Below, in pieces: positions 42,837-53,280 of a stretch of DNA of 64,000 bases. Under the pieces are notes generated by a model. That model worked only from the letters and a program-made list of their open reading frames with translations. It did not search any database and was not told the origin of the DNA. Location: positions 9,064,917 to 9,128,916 of the forward strand of contig JAJEKV010000041.1 of the NCBI GenBank assembly GCA_021234155.1. Reading direction: 5' to 3'. The translations under genes were made by a program, and so were the position numbers. Numbering within the stretch: the stretch's first letter is position 1; each line of letters opens with the position of its first letter. The stretch is from Isoetes taiwanensis. Lineage: Eukaryota > Streptophyta > Lycopodiopsida > Isoetales > Isoetaceae.

Positions 42837-44170
42837 CAATAATCGAGCAAACCAATACACCATGCCAAATTTTATTGATAAATTGCTAACTGTTATAAAA
42901 ATAACCTGCTAACGAAGGTGAACCCACTTACAGAACTGATTTACACAGGGAAAGTTTTCGGTGAAGCTTGAGAGTTGCGGCAACGATCTGAGTCCTTACA
43001 AGGTTGTCACGATCTGAGTTTCTGCTGCAAGATCCAGGTTCGACTTCAGATCCCCGCTATCAAAGGTCCGGAGGTTAGACTCGGCTCAAAAACTGGCCTT
43101 AAGAAACGAATCGAAGCTGGGTCTCTATACAAGCACAGACAATCATGAAAACGGCCCAGCCAAAAGGCCCTCATACTAAATATCAAGGCAAAAAACTCGA
43201 AATCAATATAAACAAGAATCAGATGAGGGTTTGCAACCATCGATATGCCGAACCACAGACCGCATCTGCAAAAAAAATAGAATAATAAAGGCATATCATC
43301 CCGCATGCCCTGTGCAGCAGAAAGATGCGTTCCAACCATCGATTCATGCCCTATGCTCTGGCAAGATCAGAAAGACAATAGATTAAAAGCTATCCACAAA
43401 TATGTTGCATGGCCTACAAGGATTCTACAAACCAAAGAAGTGGATTCACGCGAAACCCTCATCGCTAAGAACCCATTCAAAATAGAAACCAAGAAAACCC
43501 AAATCTAGATTGCACAAAAAATCTGGCCGAAAAACTATTCACTTAAGGTTTTATGAGAACCAGCAGCAGCTGATAGCAATGGCCGAATCCAAGCCGGAAG
43601 AAGAGCCGTACTGCAGAGCTTCCTGAAAAAGCTAAAAGAAACTTGGAGAGAAATGGAAAAGATGCGACATCCAACTTAGCAAGCACAGAAATCCAACATC
43701 CCAAGCAGAGAAATAAAAAAGGAACATTATCATCAAACCGCTTGCAGTATCGCCAAACAGCAAAGGCGAGATCTCTAGGCGAGATCTCTTAGCAGCTTCT
43801 CTAAGAAAGATTAAACATAGTAGGAATAGTCTTTAAACTGATAGGATAGAGAAGAAGGAGAAAATAGCTCAAGAGAACGCCGATGATATGACAATGAAGA
43901 GAGGCTGAATAAATAGGAGTGACAAAGGAACGTCCCCATCCAAGGAATGTCGGTTCTATTGCTGTCGCAATAGAACCGTGGCATTAATGGTTGGAGAGTG
44001 AAAGCATCGAGCCTTCCCAATCTTTCTTTCCCTGCCTCTTCGGGCAATGCGCTTAGTTTATATCCTAAATTGCATCGTTCAAAGAGGCGTGAAAGCAAAG
44101 ATTTGGGAATGTGCGATGCTTTCACTCTGACCTTCACTCTCCTTCTATGTTCTCTTCTCTCCTGTGGGTA

Positions 44171-44192
44171 TTCTTGACTCGCGAGTCGAGAA
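44171..44192. repeat. Palindrome family P, single copy upstream of exon 3
   Basis: TTCTTGACTCGCGAGTCGAG plus AA, with one arm base changed (C to T, giving a G-T pair in a transcript). It lies 65 bp before the inferred exon 3 acceptor at 44256, so after the transposon nest the intron again contains family P. Confidence 0.92.
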
Positions 44193-44256
44193 AGCCCCTG
44201 CATCCTCCTATTTCTTGTTTCCTTCGGGTTTTAGGATATACTTTCATGCTCTGACA

Positions 44257-46866
44257 TAGTTCCATTTATTAAATACAACCCGTATCCTGACCAGATCATA
44301 CACGCTCGGCAATAGTGGAAAACATTGGGTTGTCCTCAGCGTCCTAAAGGAAACAGGGCTCCCTCGGATAAGTGGAAGACCTTCGAGAAACTCTGTTCTT
44401 CTGAAAGGCCAGGAAGATGATGAGGGAGAGGATGAAGATGAGAAAAAGAAGAGAACACCAAGAAAGGGCAGCGAATCTCTATCAGACCAATATGACCTCA
44501 TTCTTAGCATTGAGGCGGTCTGGGAGAAATGGACTGAGATATGGGCTCTTTGGACAAGAGACAAGCTTAAGGACAGCAATGGAGAATTGCCAACCGGGCC
44601 GGACCCAAAGTTATTTGACAAGCAATTCATGAAAAAGATACAGGGCCTGACGGACAAAGAAACGCTTGATCTACAGGGCAGAATCCTGGATGGAACAATC
44701 CTGCTAAGGAAAAGTAGAAGTTCAAAAATGCAGGACGTAAAGGATTACGCCACAATCCTAAAGAGACAGCGTGCGTTGGAAGAAGGCATCACAGAGTTTT
44801 GCAATGTTGCCTCCAATGCATACCATGATTTTGATTATTATAAGGAGAAGGCTGCGCTTGATGAGGAAGACATGAAGGAGTTGAACTGTCTATGTCAACC
44901 CTACATCAACACGAAGCTAAAGCGTAACGTCAAAACCCTCCCCTTCCCTGAACGTGTTATGGCACTTCTGAAGAGGAAGCTTGGATTCGGGGTGGTCCCA
45001 TTTAAGACCGATGATAGCTCCCCTCCATTCCTGGTAACCTTGGGACACAAGGGATTTGGTGGTCTGGAACTGGCACCTGGGCCCGTGGCACTATTTGCCA
45101 TGAATATGATCGAAGACCCCACCCTATTTTATGAAAAAGCTGACATTGAGCAGTGGTACAAGACGTGTCTGGACATGACCGAGCTGGATACTTTCAGTTT
45201 CCTTATCTTTTGCATGCCGGGCAATCAGACAACTGCTGTGTCACAAGGGGCAGCTGATATTAACTTCACCAACAGGATCTTGTATTCCATATACGAACTG
45301 GAACATGAGTGCAGAATTGGCCTGCCAAAGGCACCAAGTTTTGCCAATATAGTTTCGGTTATGCTTTCCAGATCGAATGCAGACCTGGACAAGTGGTGGT
45401 CTAGCGAGCACCACTATTTCGATAAGTTCATGATTTCTCAAGAGCTTATGGAACCCTGGAAGGGCGGCAGATTTATGGAGGATGTGCCATTGATGGACAA
45501 AGTCAGCACTGATGGTGCGACAGGTCCAATACATAGATTTCCTATCCGGCCAAGAGTTATCAAGTACTTCATAACCAACTTGGTCGAGGAAGATCAAATT
45601 GTGTGCGAGTGGTACATGAATGGCCTGTTCTCTCAGGGGGCTATATTGTATGGAATGAAACCAATATCCGTGGTTGGGAATAAGGACATGGTTGAAACCA
45701 TTCGGTCATACCTGGACCTGTTTCATGAGCATTTCAAAGAGAGAAAGACAGCTGGAAGCAGTAAGGATGATGATGACGAAGACAAAGCTGACAGCCAGGG
45801 AGATAAAGATGACGGAGATGTCCAAGGTTTAGACGAGAATGCTGCAGAAAAAATTCTGGAGAATCTGAGATTGAGGTGAGTTCACTTTGCTCTCGGAGTG
45901 TTTCTCGACTCGCGAGTCGAGAAACCCTCCGAGTCTTTAACTTTTTCCTTTCTCGACTCGTGAGTTGAGAAAGTCATTTCCTATCTGACATCTTTCATCA
46001 TTCCAGGGACATCGAGCGCAACCAATCCGGATCATTGACAATATCACAGGGATCTGCTGGCGGTTCAGTTCATGAGAAGAATACTGCATCTAGAAAAGGC
46101 AGTCAAGAGCAAGACAGAGCAGGCAGCAAGAAAGGACCTGAAAGAATAATGATCCCGCATATGGATCCCGATCAAGGGGAAATCTGGTCAGAGCCAAACT
46201 CTAATTGGGATCCAGAGGGTCCCACCAAGCTTATAATATTTGACGTCAATGGAGTATTAGCTGCAGTATACCACGATAAAGACGTCCCTGAGCTTAACAT
46301 CTCGCAGATGTCGACAAAAGTGGGGTCTAAAATCGTGTATCCTCGGCCTAAAACAAAGGAAATTATTGAATGGTGCCTGCAACGGGGATTTGAAGTGGCC
46401 ATATAGTCTTGTATGGCAAAGAAAAATGTTGTCAATGTCCTTAGTGTTCTCGGCCTTCCAGTTTTGAAGTTCAAGTTTGTTTGGGGAAACGAAAGGGTCG
46501 AGCATGTGTCAGACCTCGATCCAGCCATCACAAAGGGGAAGCCTATTATGGTGAAAAGGCTGGACAGGGTTTATGAAGCATACCAGGACTTTAACAAATA
46601 CAACACGCTGATCATAGACAACTCTACCTACAAGTGCTATCATAACTCGGACAATACAATCATTGCCAAGAGTTATCGACCAGTACAAGTATGAAACGGA
46701 TATGTGGTTGTCTTTCAATCTCGTTCCTGTGTTGGCGGAATCCCTGTTTGCCATTCTTGTGGCCGATGTGATTAGGAACTATCCAAACCTCAAGCAGGTC
46801 GATCCAGAGAGCAGCGCGATCATGAAAGCTATGGACGACAAATATTATGGTGATCAAGAAGAGTGA
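44257..46866 (+). pseudogene. C-terminal half of the DGQH gene: unknown domain plus FCP1/NIF-type phosphatase
   Basis: The open frame begins right after an acceptor-like CTGACATAG and has no early Met, so an upstream exon is required. Exon 3 (44257-45875) has an acidic-basic start (EDEDEKKKRTPRKG), then SLSDQYDLILSIEAVWEKW, AHDF-type helices and FGVVPFKTDDSSPPFLV; no family recognised. Intron 45876-46006 (GTGAGT...CCAG) carries two family P palindromes. Exon 4 contains LIIFDVNGVLAA, the DxDG motif of FCP1/NIF-type HAD phosphatases altered to DVNG, then GFEVAI-stop-SCMAKKNV and TLIIDNSTYKCYHN. The TAG at ~46405 stands where relatives have Trp (IWSS), and the frame slips near 46688 before ETDMWLSFNLVP. 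The copy is therefore probably inactive. Confidence 0.7.
45901..45973. repeat. Palindrome family P, two copies in a 131-bp intron
   Basis: A perfect 24-bp copy is at 45901-45924, with further paired arms CGGAG / CTCCG out to 45894 and 45931. A second copy at 45948-45973 has two C-to-T changes that turn G-C pairs into G-T pairs, tolerated in RNA but not in a DNA palindrome. They occupy over half of the intron. Confidence 0.95.
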
Positions 46867-46965
46867 CCTCTGCTTTCAGATAGGAGAGTTGTGTAAATCT
46901 TGTAAAGAAACGTGAAGAAATGTACTATATTTTGTAATGAATATACTTGTACATTGAGTTTTCGC

Positions 46966-46997
46966 TGGCTTTCTCGACTCGCGAGTCGAGAAAGCCA
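46966..46997. repeat. Palindrome family P, 3'-flank copy (32-bp perfect)
   Basis: The longest perfect copy: TGGCTTT arms around the core, ending AAAGCCA. It lies 100 bp after the stop at 46866 and after AT-rich sequence that could hold the poly(A) site, so it may be in the 3' UTR or just beyond. Confidence 0.95.
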
Positions 46998-47032
46998 TAT
47001 TCTATAATGATAATGGTTGTACATTGGATTCA

Positions 47033-47635
47033 CTACAAGGGATAGTCGACCTTCAACGACGTCTAGAGGTCGTTGAACGACGTCAAATCGTCGAGGAACG
47101 ACGACAACGTCGTTTGACGACGGTGACGTCGTTCAACGGCATCACGACGTCGTTCAACGACGCCACACAGAGCTGACGTGTCCACCATGCCTGCGTGGCA
47201 TGGTCTTTGGCCCACGCCGGGTAAGCGTCGTGTCGTACCATGCACAAAAACGTCGTTTAACGCCATCTCGTGGATCCGGCGTGGCACATCCGGCCACTAG
47301 CGTGGGTTTGCCGACATGCCAGTGGGCACGCCACCGTCGTTACGCCATCGCCGACATGACGCCGTTGAACGGCGACAAAAAATCTGGCGTGACCCGGTCC
47401 GGCCGTGGCTTGGCGACATGCCAGTACGGCACGCCAAAGTGTCCTGCCACGTCGACATGACGTCGTTAAACGACGCTTAGAATATCTGACGTGGCAGCAG
47501 TTTTGCCAGCGTGGCCGGCATCGTCCGCGCCACGCTATTGTCAGCAGAGCGCCACGTAAGCAACGTCGTTTAACGACGTCACTCTTTTTTTTAAAAAAAA
47601 AACGTGAAAAAAATTTTTAATACTGACGTCGCTTA
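47033..47635. mobile_element. CACTA-type end with dense ACGTCGTT palindromes
   Basis: It begins CACTACAAGGGATAG, the classical CACTA terminal sequence. Over the next 550 bp, self-complementary motifs such as AACGACGTC and GACGTCGTTNAACGACG recur about ten times among GC-rich sequence with GGCGTGGC-type phrases. This is the subterminal architecture of CACTA elements. The matching right end (…CTTGTAGTG) was not found, so the element is truncated or its end has diverged. Confidence 0.6.
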
Positions 47636-47639
47636 TCGT

Positions 47640-50600
47640 TTGGAATGCCAAAATTACCCTAGGGACCAAGTTACACGGTCAGTTTTGCAAAAAAACGACA
47701 CACTTACGCCCTACATTGCAGTATTCAACAGCCACCTCCTAGGCCAATTGACTACGAGTGTGTTGGACATGAGATAGTTTGGCGCTTCTTCGAGAAGGGG
47801 TGGCCTTCTGGCCACAAAACTTGGTCCCTAGGGCAATGTCGACGTTCTGAGTCCATTGGCAGAGCCGAATCACGGTTCCGGAGAGGGGAAGTTGCCCGTC
47901 CGTCGCCAGGGCCTTCGGGAGAGGACTTTTGGGGCAAGCTGCTTCCGGGTGGTTTTTAGGGTCCGTGCTCGGCATCAACATCCCCCACGCCAAGACCGCA
48001 GTAGCAAGGTCCTAGTCGAATCGACAAGGATAGAGCCTCCAAATGTAAACCCTATGAGTTGCCGTGTTCTAGCGGGGTTTGGCGTTTTGGGTGCCGAGAG
48101 TTTTGGTCTTTTGCACTTGGGGCGTGGCGATCACATGCGATTGAGAACACGAAGCAAGGGGAACTGGCGGAATGGAGTTTGGACCAGACTCCTCCGTTGT
48201 GGCGGTTAGAAGTCAAGGCCCACTTTTGCGGTAGCAAGACATTAAGTAAATTCGTAATTAATGCATAGTACGGACTTAAATTCTGATTTTTGTCACTAGC
48301 TTCCTAAGTCATCGCCACATACAGAGCCAACTTTCAAAAATTTTGGATAAGGTTTAGATCAAATAGTTTGCATTAGAACGGTCCCGGGCAACTGTTGTTG
48401 GGCACCCGAGCCGCACACTTGCCCAAGTCAAACAAGGCCGGGACCTTGCAAGGCCTCCTCATTAGAGGGGAGAGTCTCGAACCCGGGGAGGCGAGCCCCA
48501 AAAAGCTTCTCGAGACGACCTTTCACGGTAGCGCTGCCGGGGGCGACGCTAAAGACCACACTCCCGGATCTCGGTTCCGTGATCCCATGTTGAATCCTTT
48601 GTTCAAGGAACCTGGTCCGAGAAGGTCCAAAAATCCAACATCCGTCCGGGAGAACATATCAAACCCATGAAGCGTCTGCGGGCGACGGTGTAGAAACCAA
48701 AGTGTTTTGTCGTTCGGACATTGCGGAGGTTCGAAATGGCGATTCGACTTAAGCCACATCGTCCGGAATGCCAAAATTACCCTAGGGACCAAGTTACGGT
48801 CGGTTTTGCAAAAAGAAAGAAACACTTACGCCCTACATTGCGCGATTCAAAGCAGCCCACCTCCTAAGCCAATTGACTACGAAAGTGTGTTGCACATGAG
48901 ATAGTTTGGCGCTTCTTCGAAGGGGTGGGCTTCGGCCACAAAACTTGGTCCCTAGGGCAATGTCGACATTCGAGTCCATTGGCGAGACAGATCACGGTTC
49001 CGGGAGAGGGAAGTTGCCCGTCCGTCGCCGGGGGCCTTCGGGAGAGGACTTTTTGGGGCAAGCTGCTTCCGGTGGCTTTTAGGGTCCGGTGCTCAAGGCC
49101 AACACCCCCTCTACGCCAAGATACGGCGCAAAGTCCTAGTCAAATCGACAAGGATAGAGCCTCAAACGTAAACCCTATGAGTTGCCGGGTTCTAGCGGGG
49201 GTTTTGCGTTTTGGGTGCTGAGAAGTTTTGGTGTTTTGCACTTGGGGCGTGGCCGATCACATGCGATTGAGAACGCCAAGCAAGGGGAACCCGGCGGAAT
49301 GGAGTTTGGACTGTACTCCTCCGTTCTTGCGGCGGTTAGAAGTCAAGGCCCACTTTTGCGTTAGCAAGACATTCGTAAATTAAGTAATTAATGCATAGTA
49401 TGCGGACTTAAATTCTGATTTTTGTCAGCTAGCTTCACAAGTCATCGCCAACATACGAGCCAACTTTCAAAAATTTTGGATAAGGTTTAGATCAAATAGT
49501 TTGCATAGTTTGCATTAGAACGGTCCCGCAGCTTTGTTGTTGGGCAGTAGAAGCCGCACACTTGCCCAAGTCAAACAAGCCAGGACCTTGCAAGGCCTCC
49601 TCATTAGAGGGGAGAGTCCAAACCCGTGAGGCGAGCCCCAAAAAGCTTCCCCGAGGCAGCCTTTCCCCGGCAGCTCACGGGGCGACGCTAAAGACCACAC
49701 TCCCCTGATCTCGGTTCCCCGTGTCGGACCGTTGAATCCTTTGTTCAAGTAACCTGGTCCGAAAGGTCCAAAAATCCAACATCCGTCCCGAGAACATATC
49801 AAACCGCTGGCGTCCCGCGGGCGACGGTCTAGAAACCAAAGTGTTTTGTCGTTCGGACATTATGGAGTTCTCGAAATGGCGATTTGACTTAGCCACATCG
49901 TCCGAATGCCAAAATTACCCTAGGAACCAAGTTACACGGTCGGTTTTGCAAAAGAAAGAAACACTTACGCCCTACATTGCGGTAAGATTCAAAGACCACC
50001 TCCTCCTAGGCCAATTGACTACGAGTGTGTTGCACATGAGATAGTTTGGCGCTTCTTTGAGAAGGGGTGGGCTTACGGCCACAAAACTTGGTCCCTAGGG
50101 CAATGTCGACGTTCGAGTCCATTGGCGAGACAGATCACGGTTCCGAGAGAGAAAGTTGCCCGTCCGGTAGCCCGGGCCTTGGAGAGGACTTTTGGGGCAA
50201 GCTGCTTCCGGGTGGTTTTTAGGGTTCGTGCTCTGGCGTCAACACCCCCCCTCCACGTCAAGACACGGTGCAAGGTCCTAGTCAAATCTGACAAGGATAG
50301 AGCCTCCGAAACGTAAACCCTATGAGTTGCCAGGTTCTAGCAGGGTTTGCGTTTGGATGCCGAGTTTTGTTTTTTTTGCACTTGGGACGTGGCGGATCAC
50401 ATGCAGTTGAGAACGCGAAGCAAGGGAACTGACGGAATGGAGTTTGGACCTGTACTCCTCCCGTTGCGGCAGTTAGAAGTCAAGGCCCACTTTTGCAGTA
50501 GCAAGACATTCGTAAATTCGTAATTAATGCATAGTACGGACTTAAATTCTGATTTTTTGTCAGCTAGCTTCACAAGTCATCACCAACATACAGGCCAACT

Positions 50601-50890
50601 TTTAAAAATTTTGGATAAGGTTTAGATCAAATAGTTTGCATTAGAACGGTCCGGGCAGCCTGTTGTTGGGCAGCCGAGCTGGCACACTTGCCCAAGTCAA
50701 ACAAGGCCAGGACCTTGCAAGGCCTCCTCATTAGAGGGGAGAGTCTGAACCCCAGGAGGCGAGCCCCAAAAAGCTTCTCGAGACAGCCTTTCCTGGCAGC
50801 GCTCTGCCAGGGGGGCGTACGCTAAAGACCACACTCCCAGATCTCGGTTCCCGTATCCGACCGTTGAATCCTTTGTTCAAGGAACCTGGT
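47640..50890 (+). repeat. Tandem array of ~1131-bp units (about 2.9 copies)
   Basis: The landmark CGTAATTAATGCATAGTA.G is near 48255, 49387 and 50520, giving steps of about 1131-1134 bp. Shared landmarks with the 828- and 813-bp arrays are CAATTGACTACGAGTGTG, TTTGGCGCTTCTTCGAGA, AACTTGGTCCCTAGG and GAGTCCATTGGC. The extra ~300 bp includes GAACGGTCC and GTTGAATCCTTTGTTCAAG. It ends at ~50890 against a LINE fragment. Confidence 0.9.
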
Positions 50891-51450
50891 CCGAAAGTGC
50901 ATGAAAGAAAAGCATACATTAAGATGATCAAAAGCAAGAAGCGTGCATACCTACACAATAAAAACAAGAAAATGGTGGAAGAGTTGTTGACTGAACCTAA
51001 AAAATTTTGGAAGAGACTTGAACCGATGGAATATAGAGCTAATGGGTTGCATGTTGATGCTTTGATAGCACATGTGCGGAAGCTATACAATGTGCCTAGG
51101 GCTGAGGGTAAAATGGTAGAAGAAGCAAACACAGATGTGATTACTTTTACTATTGATGATATACAAGACGGACTTAAGAGGCTTGCTAATGGCAAAGCCG
51201 CAGATGCTTGTGGCCTTATGGCCGAAATGCTTAAATGGGCTGGAGGAGAAATTGCAAATAAGTTGGTGGATATATTTAATATGGCTGCGAGAGATGGGTT
51301 TCCCACATCCTGGCAGATAAATAGGGTTGTAACGTTTGTATAAATCAGATGATGAGGCTGATCCGGGAAATTATCGTACCATCATGGTTGGTAGTCTTTA
51401 TGCAAAATTGTTTGCTTCCATACTTGAGCACAAAATAAGCACTATAACAG
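50890..51450 (+). pseudogene. LINE reverse transcriptase fragment (N-terminal RT region)
   Basis: The frame reads KKFWKRLEPM, then DDIQDGLKRLANGKAADACG and WAGGEIANKLVDIFN, PTSWQINRVV. After a one-base shift come DPGNYRTIMVGSLYAKLFAS and ILEHKI. 'L.NGKA.D..G...E.L', 'P..W....V..' and 'D..NYR.I.......K.....L' are RT motifs 0-2 of non-LTR elements. It lacks the YADD motif and everything after it, and is a different family from the LINE at 3121. Confidence 0.88.
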
Positions 51451-52250
51451 GTTTCAATGCTTTTTATTTCTTCTAGCATTTATTTATAATGTGTAGTTCA
51501 TTCAATGTTCATTTTCCTCATCCAAAGTTGGTTAGAGAAACAATGTTCAGGATCTGTTAATAACAAGTAATTTGCATTAGACCAATGATGGGCATGCAAA
51601 GGCCCTAAATGGAGGCTTTTGGGACACGGATATAGCACACTGCTACAAATTGTTTGATAGGGGCTGACTGCTCATTTTCTTAGGTCCATTGATATTTGTA
51701 GTGTGCAGGTTATGGAAATGCCCAACTCTTGAGAGCTTTGGTGAGCTTTCATAGGTATTTATCTTGGACCGCATAGTCATCTCTTTCTTTACACTCAATC
51801 TTTATAGATGAATGCTTCAGAAGTTTCCATTGCAGATATGTCCTCCTTTTCTATCCTTTTTTTTTGTTAGTTATACATCTACAAAGGCAAAGATGCCTTG
51901 CGTACACAATGGAAACTGATGGTTAAAGGCAAAGCAAGCTATCTTTAATCCTGGTTGGAATCTTCTTCGGTTCTCCATGATGGTCAGATGTATAAACACC
52001 ATACACATGATGATCTCATGTACCTAAACCATAATTGCATCTTTGCAAATCAAATGATGTGCAAGCAAAATAGTTGATCCATTTATTATAGATTATTTTC
52101 AAATCCAAGGGAGCTTATAATTTCTAAGGAGCCAGCTTTATTAGCCACATGCAGTAAAGTTTGCCTCTTACTCGTAAACCACACATTCAATATTCCAGGC
52201 TTACAAAGAACATAGATAAGAGATCATACCTCTAGAAACTTAAAATACAT
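51451..52250. other. Spacer, nothing recognised
   Basis: Ordinary AT-rich sequence; no ORF or repeat stands out. Confidence 0.5.
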
Positions 52251-52251
52251 T

Positions 52252-53280
52252 CTAGAATGGGACTCGCAAGAAACCAACAAACCGCCTTCTCATTCATCTC
52301 AGCAGATTTTCTACAATGGTGGACAGTGGGTAGCCGCACACATGCGAACTACCCACGAAAAATAAAGGGAAAATCCAATTATATCATTTGGACCCCAAAA
52401 AAATACAATGCTAATAGATGAGTGGCGATGTACTGCCGAAAGCTTATCACCGGATTAAAAACCCGCCCTTCGGTTTTCGAGGAAAAACCCTAGTGATAAG
52501 CCTTCGGCAAGGGGCTTAGACAAACGTAAGGCATAGAATCGCTCCCAAAAACCCCCGCATGGAGAAGTCGAAACAGATGCCGCTCGCCAACCTGTACCTG
52601 CACATCACCAAACAAACAAGAAAACATACCAGAGAATAGCATCACCCAACGGGTGGAAAAAAAGCATCACCCAGCGGGTGGAAAAACATGATAAACAGAA
52701 CTTGTACAAAATATAATAAACAAAGAAGGGGGGGGAGGGTGGGTTCAAAGAGAATAAGGTACTGCTGAGAGAAGAGGAAGCGCCGATGAGACGTGGATGC
52801 AGAAACGCGCCTGAAATAGCGAACTCCCCACCAAAACGGGCATGCGACGCCCGCATGCATGCATGACATGCATGCTCGTCCCATTCTAGAATGGCGATCC
52901 GATGTCTCGGATCGATGCGATTCTAGAATGGGACTCGCAAGAAACCAACAAACCGCCCGACTACCAGAGAACTTCCTTACAAACTAGAATCGAGGACGAA
53001 GGTCACAGGACGAGGCCAAAGGCCGGTAAAGGATAGCATGAAAGATACGCCAAATTGGCTAAACCAGGCAGGAAGAAGCCCCTCCCCTGCCTGGAAACAA
53101 ATCAAAGAGAATAAGGTACTGCTGAGAGAAGAGGAAGCGCCGATGAGACGTGGATGCAGAAACGCGCCTGAAATAGCGAACTCCCCACCAAAACGGGCAT
53201 GCGACGCCCGCATGCATGCATGACATGCATGCTCGTCCCATTCTAGAATGGCGATCCGATGTCTCGGATCGATGCGATTA
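52252..53280. mobile_element. Tandem pair of a small element with shared ends
   Basis: Unit 1 (52252-52920) and unit 2 (52921-53280) both start TCTAGAATGGGACTCGCAAG. Both end in a ~180-bp block running from GAGAATAAGGTACTGCTGAG to a hairpin GATCCGATGTCTCGGATC. The middles differ: unit 1 has ~450 bp with a hairpin around GCCGAAAGCTTATCACCGG and a 24-bp direct repeat (GCATCACCCA.CGGGTGG); unit 2 has ~150 bp. A palindrome CATTCTAGAATGG marks the ends. No coding capacity. Confidence 0.7.

Larger units (their letters stand above)
27348..43986. mobile_element. Outer A/G-rich element, split by a CACTA-like insertion
   Basis: It consists of 27348-29279 and 39969-43986, about 6 kb once the nested element is removed. 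The plus strand is markedly purine-rich (AATGGAACAATG, GAAAGAAAGATAG phrases). This produces long minus-strand open frames rich in Ser, Leu and Phe with no domain. It starts with the same AGGATGGGTCCTA... phrase as the 884-bp member and ends with the same 150-bp hairpin block. A run of ~27 A lies near 41882-41908. The transposition class is unknown. Confidence 0.5.

Noticed and set aside
26464-43986. LTR retrotransposon with 150-bp or 884-bp LTRs
   Set aside because: The direct repeats share only their ends; no primer-binding site, polypurine tract or gag-pol was found, and the 880 bp before 43986 does not match 26464-27347.
47640-50890. rDNA spacer or 5S array
   Set aside because: No 5S or 45S coding sequence, no Pol III boxes; unit landmarks match the intra-transposon arrays instead.
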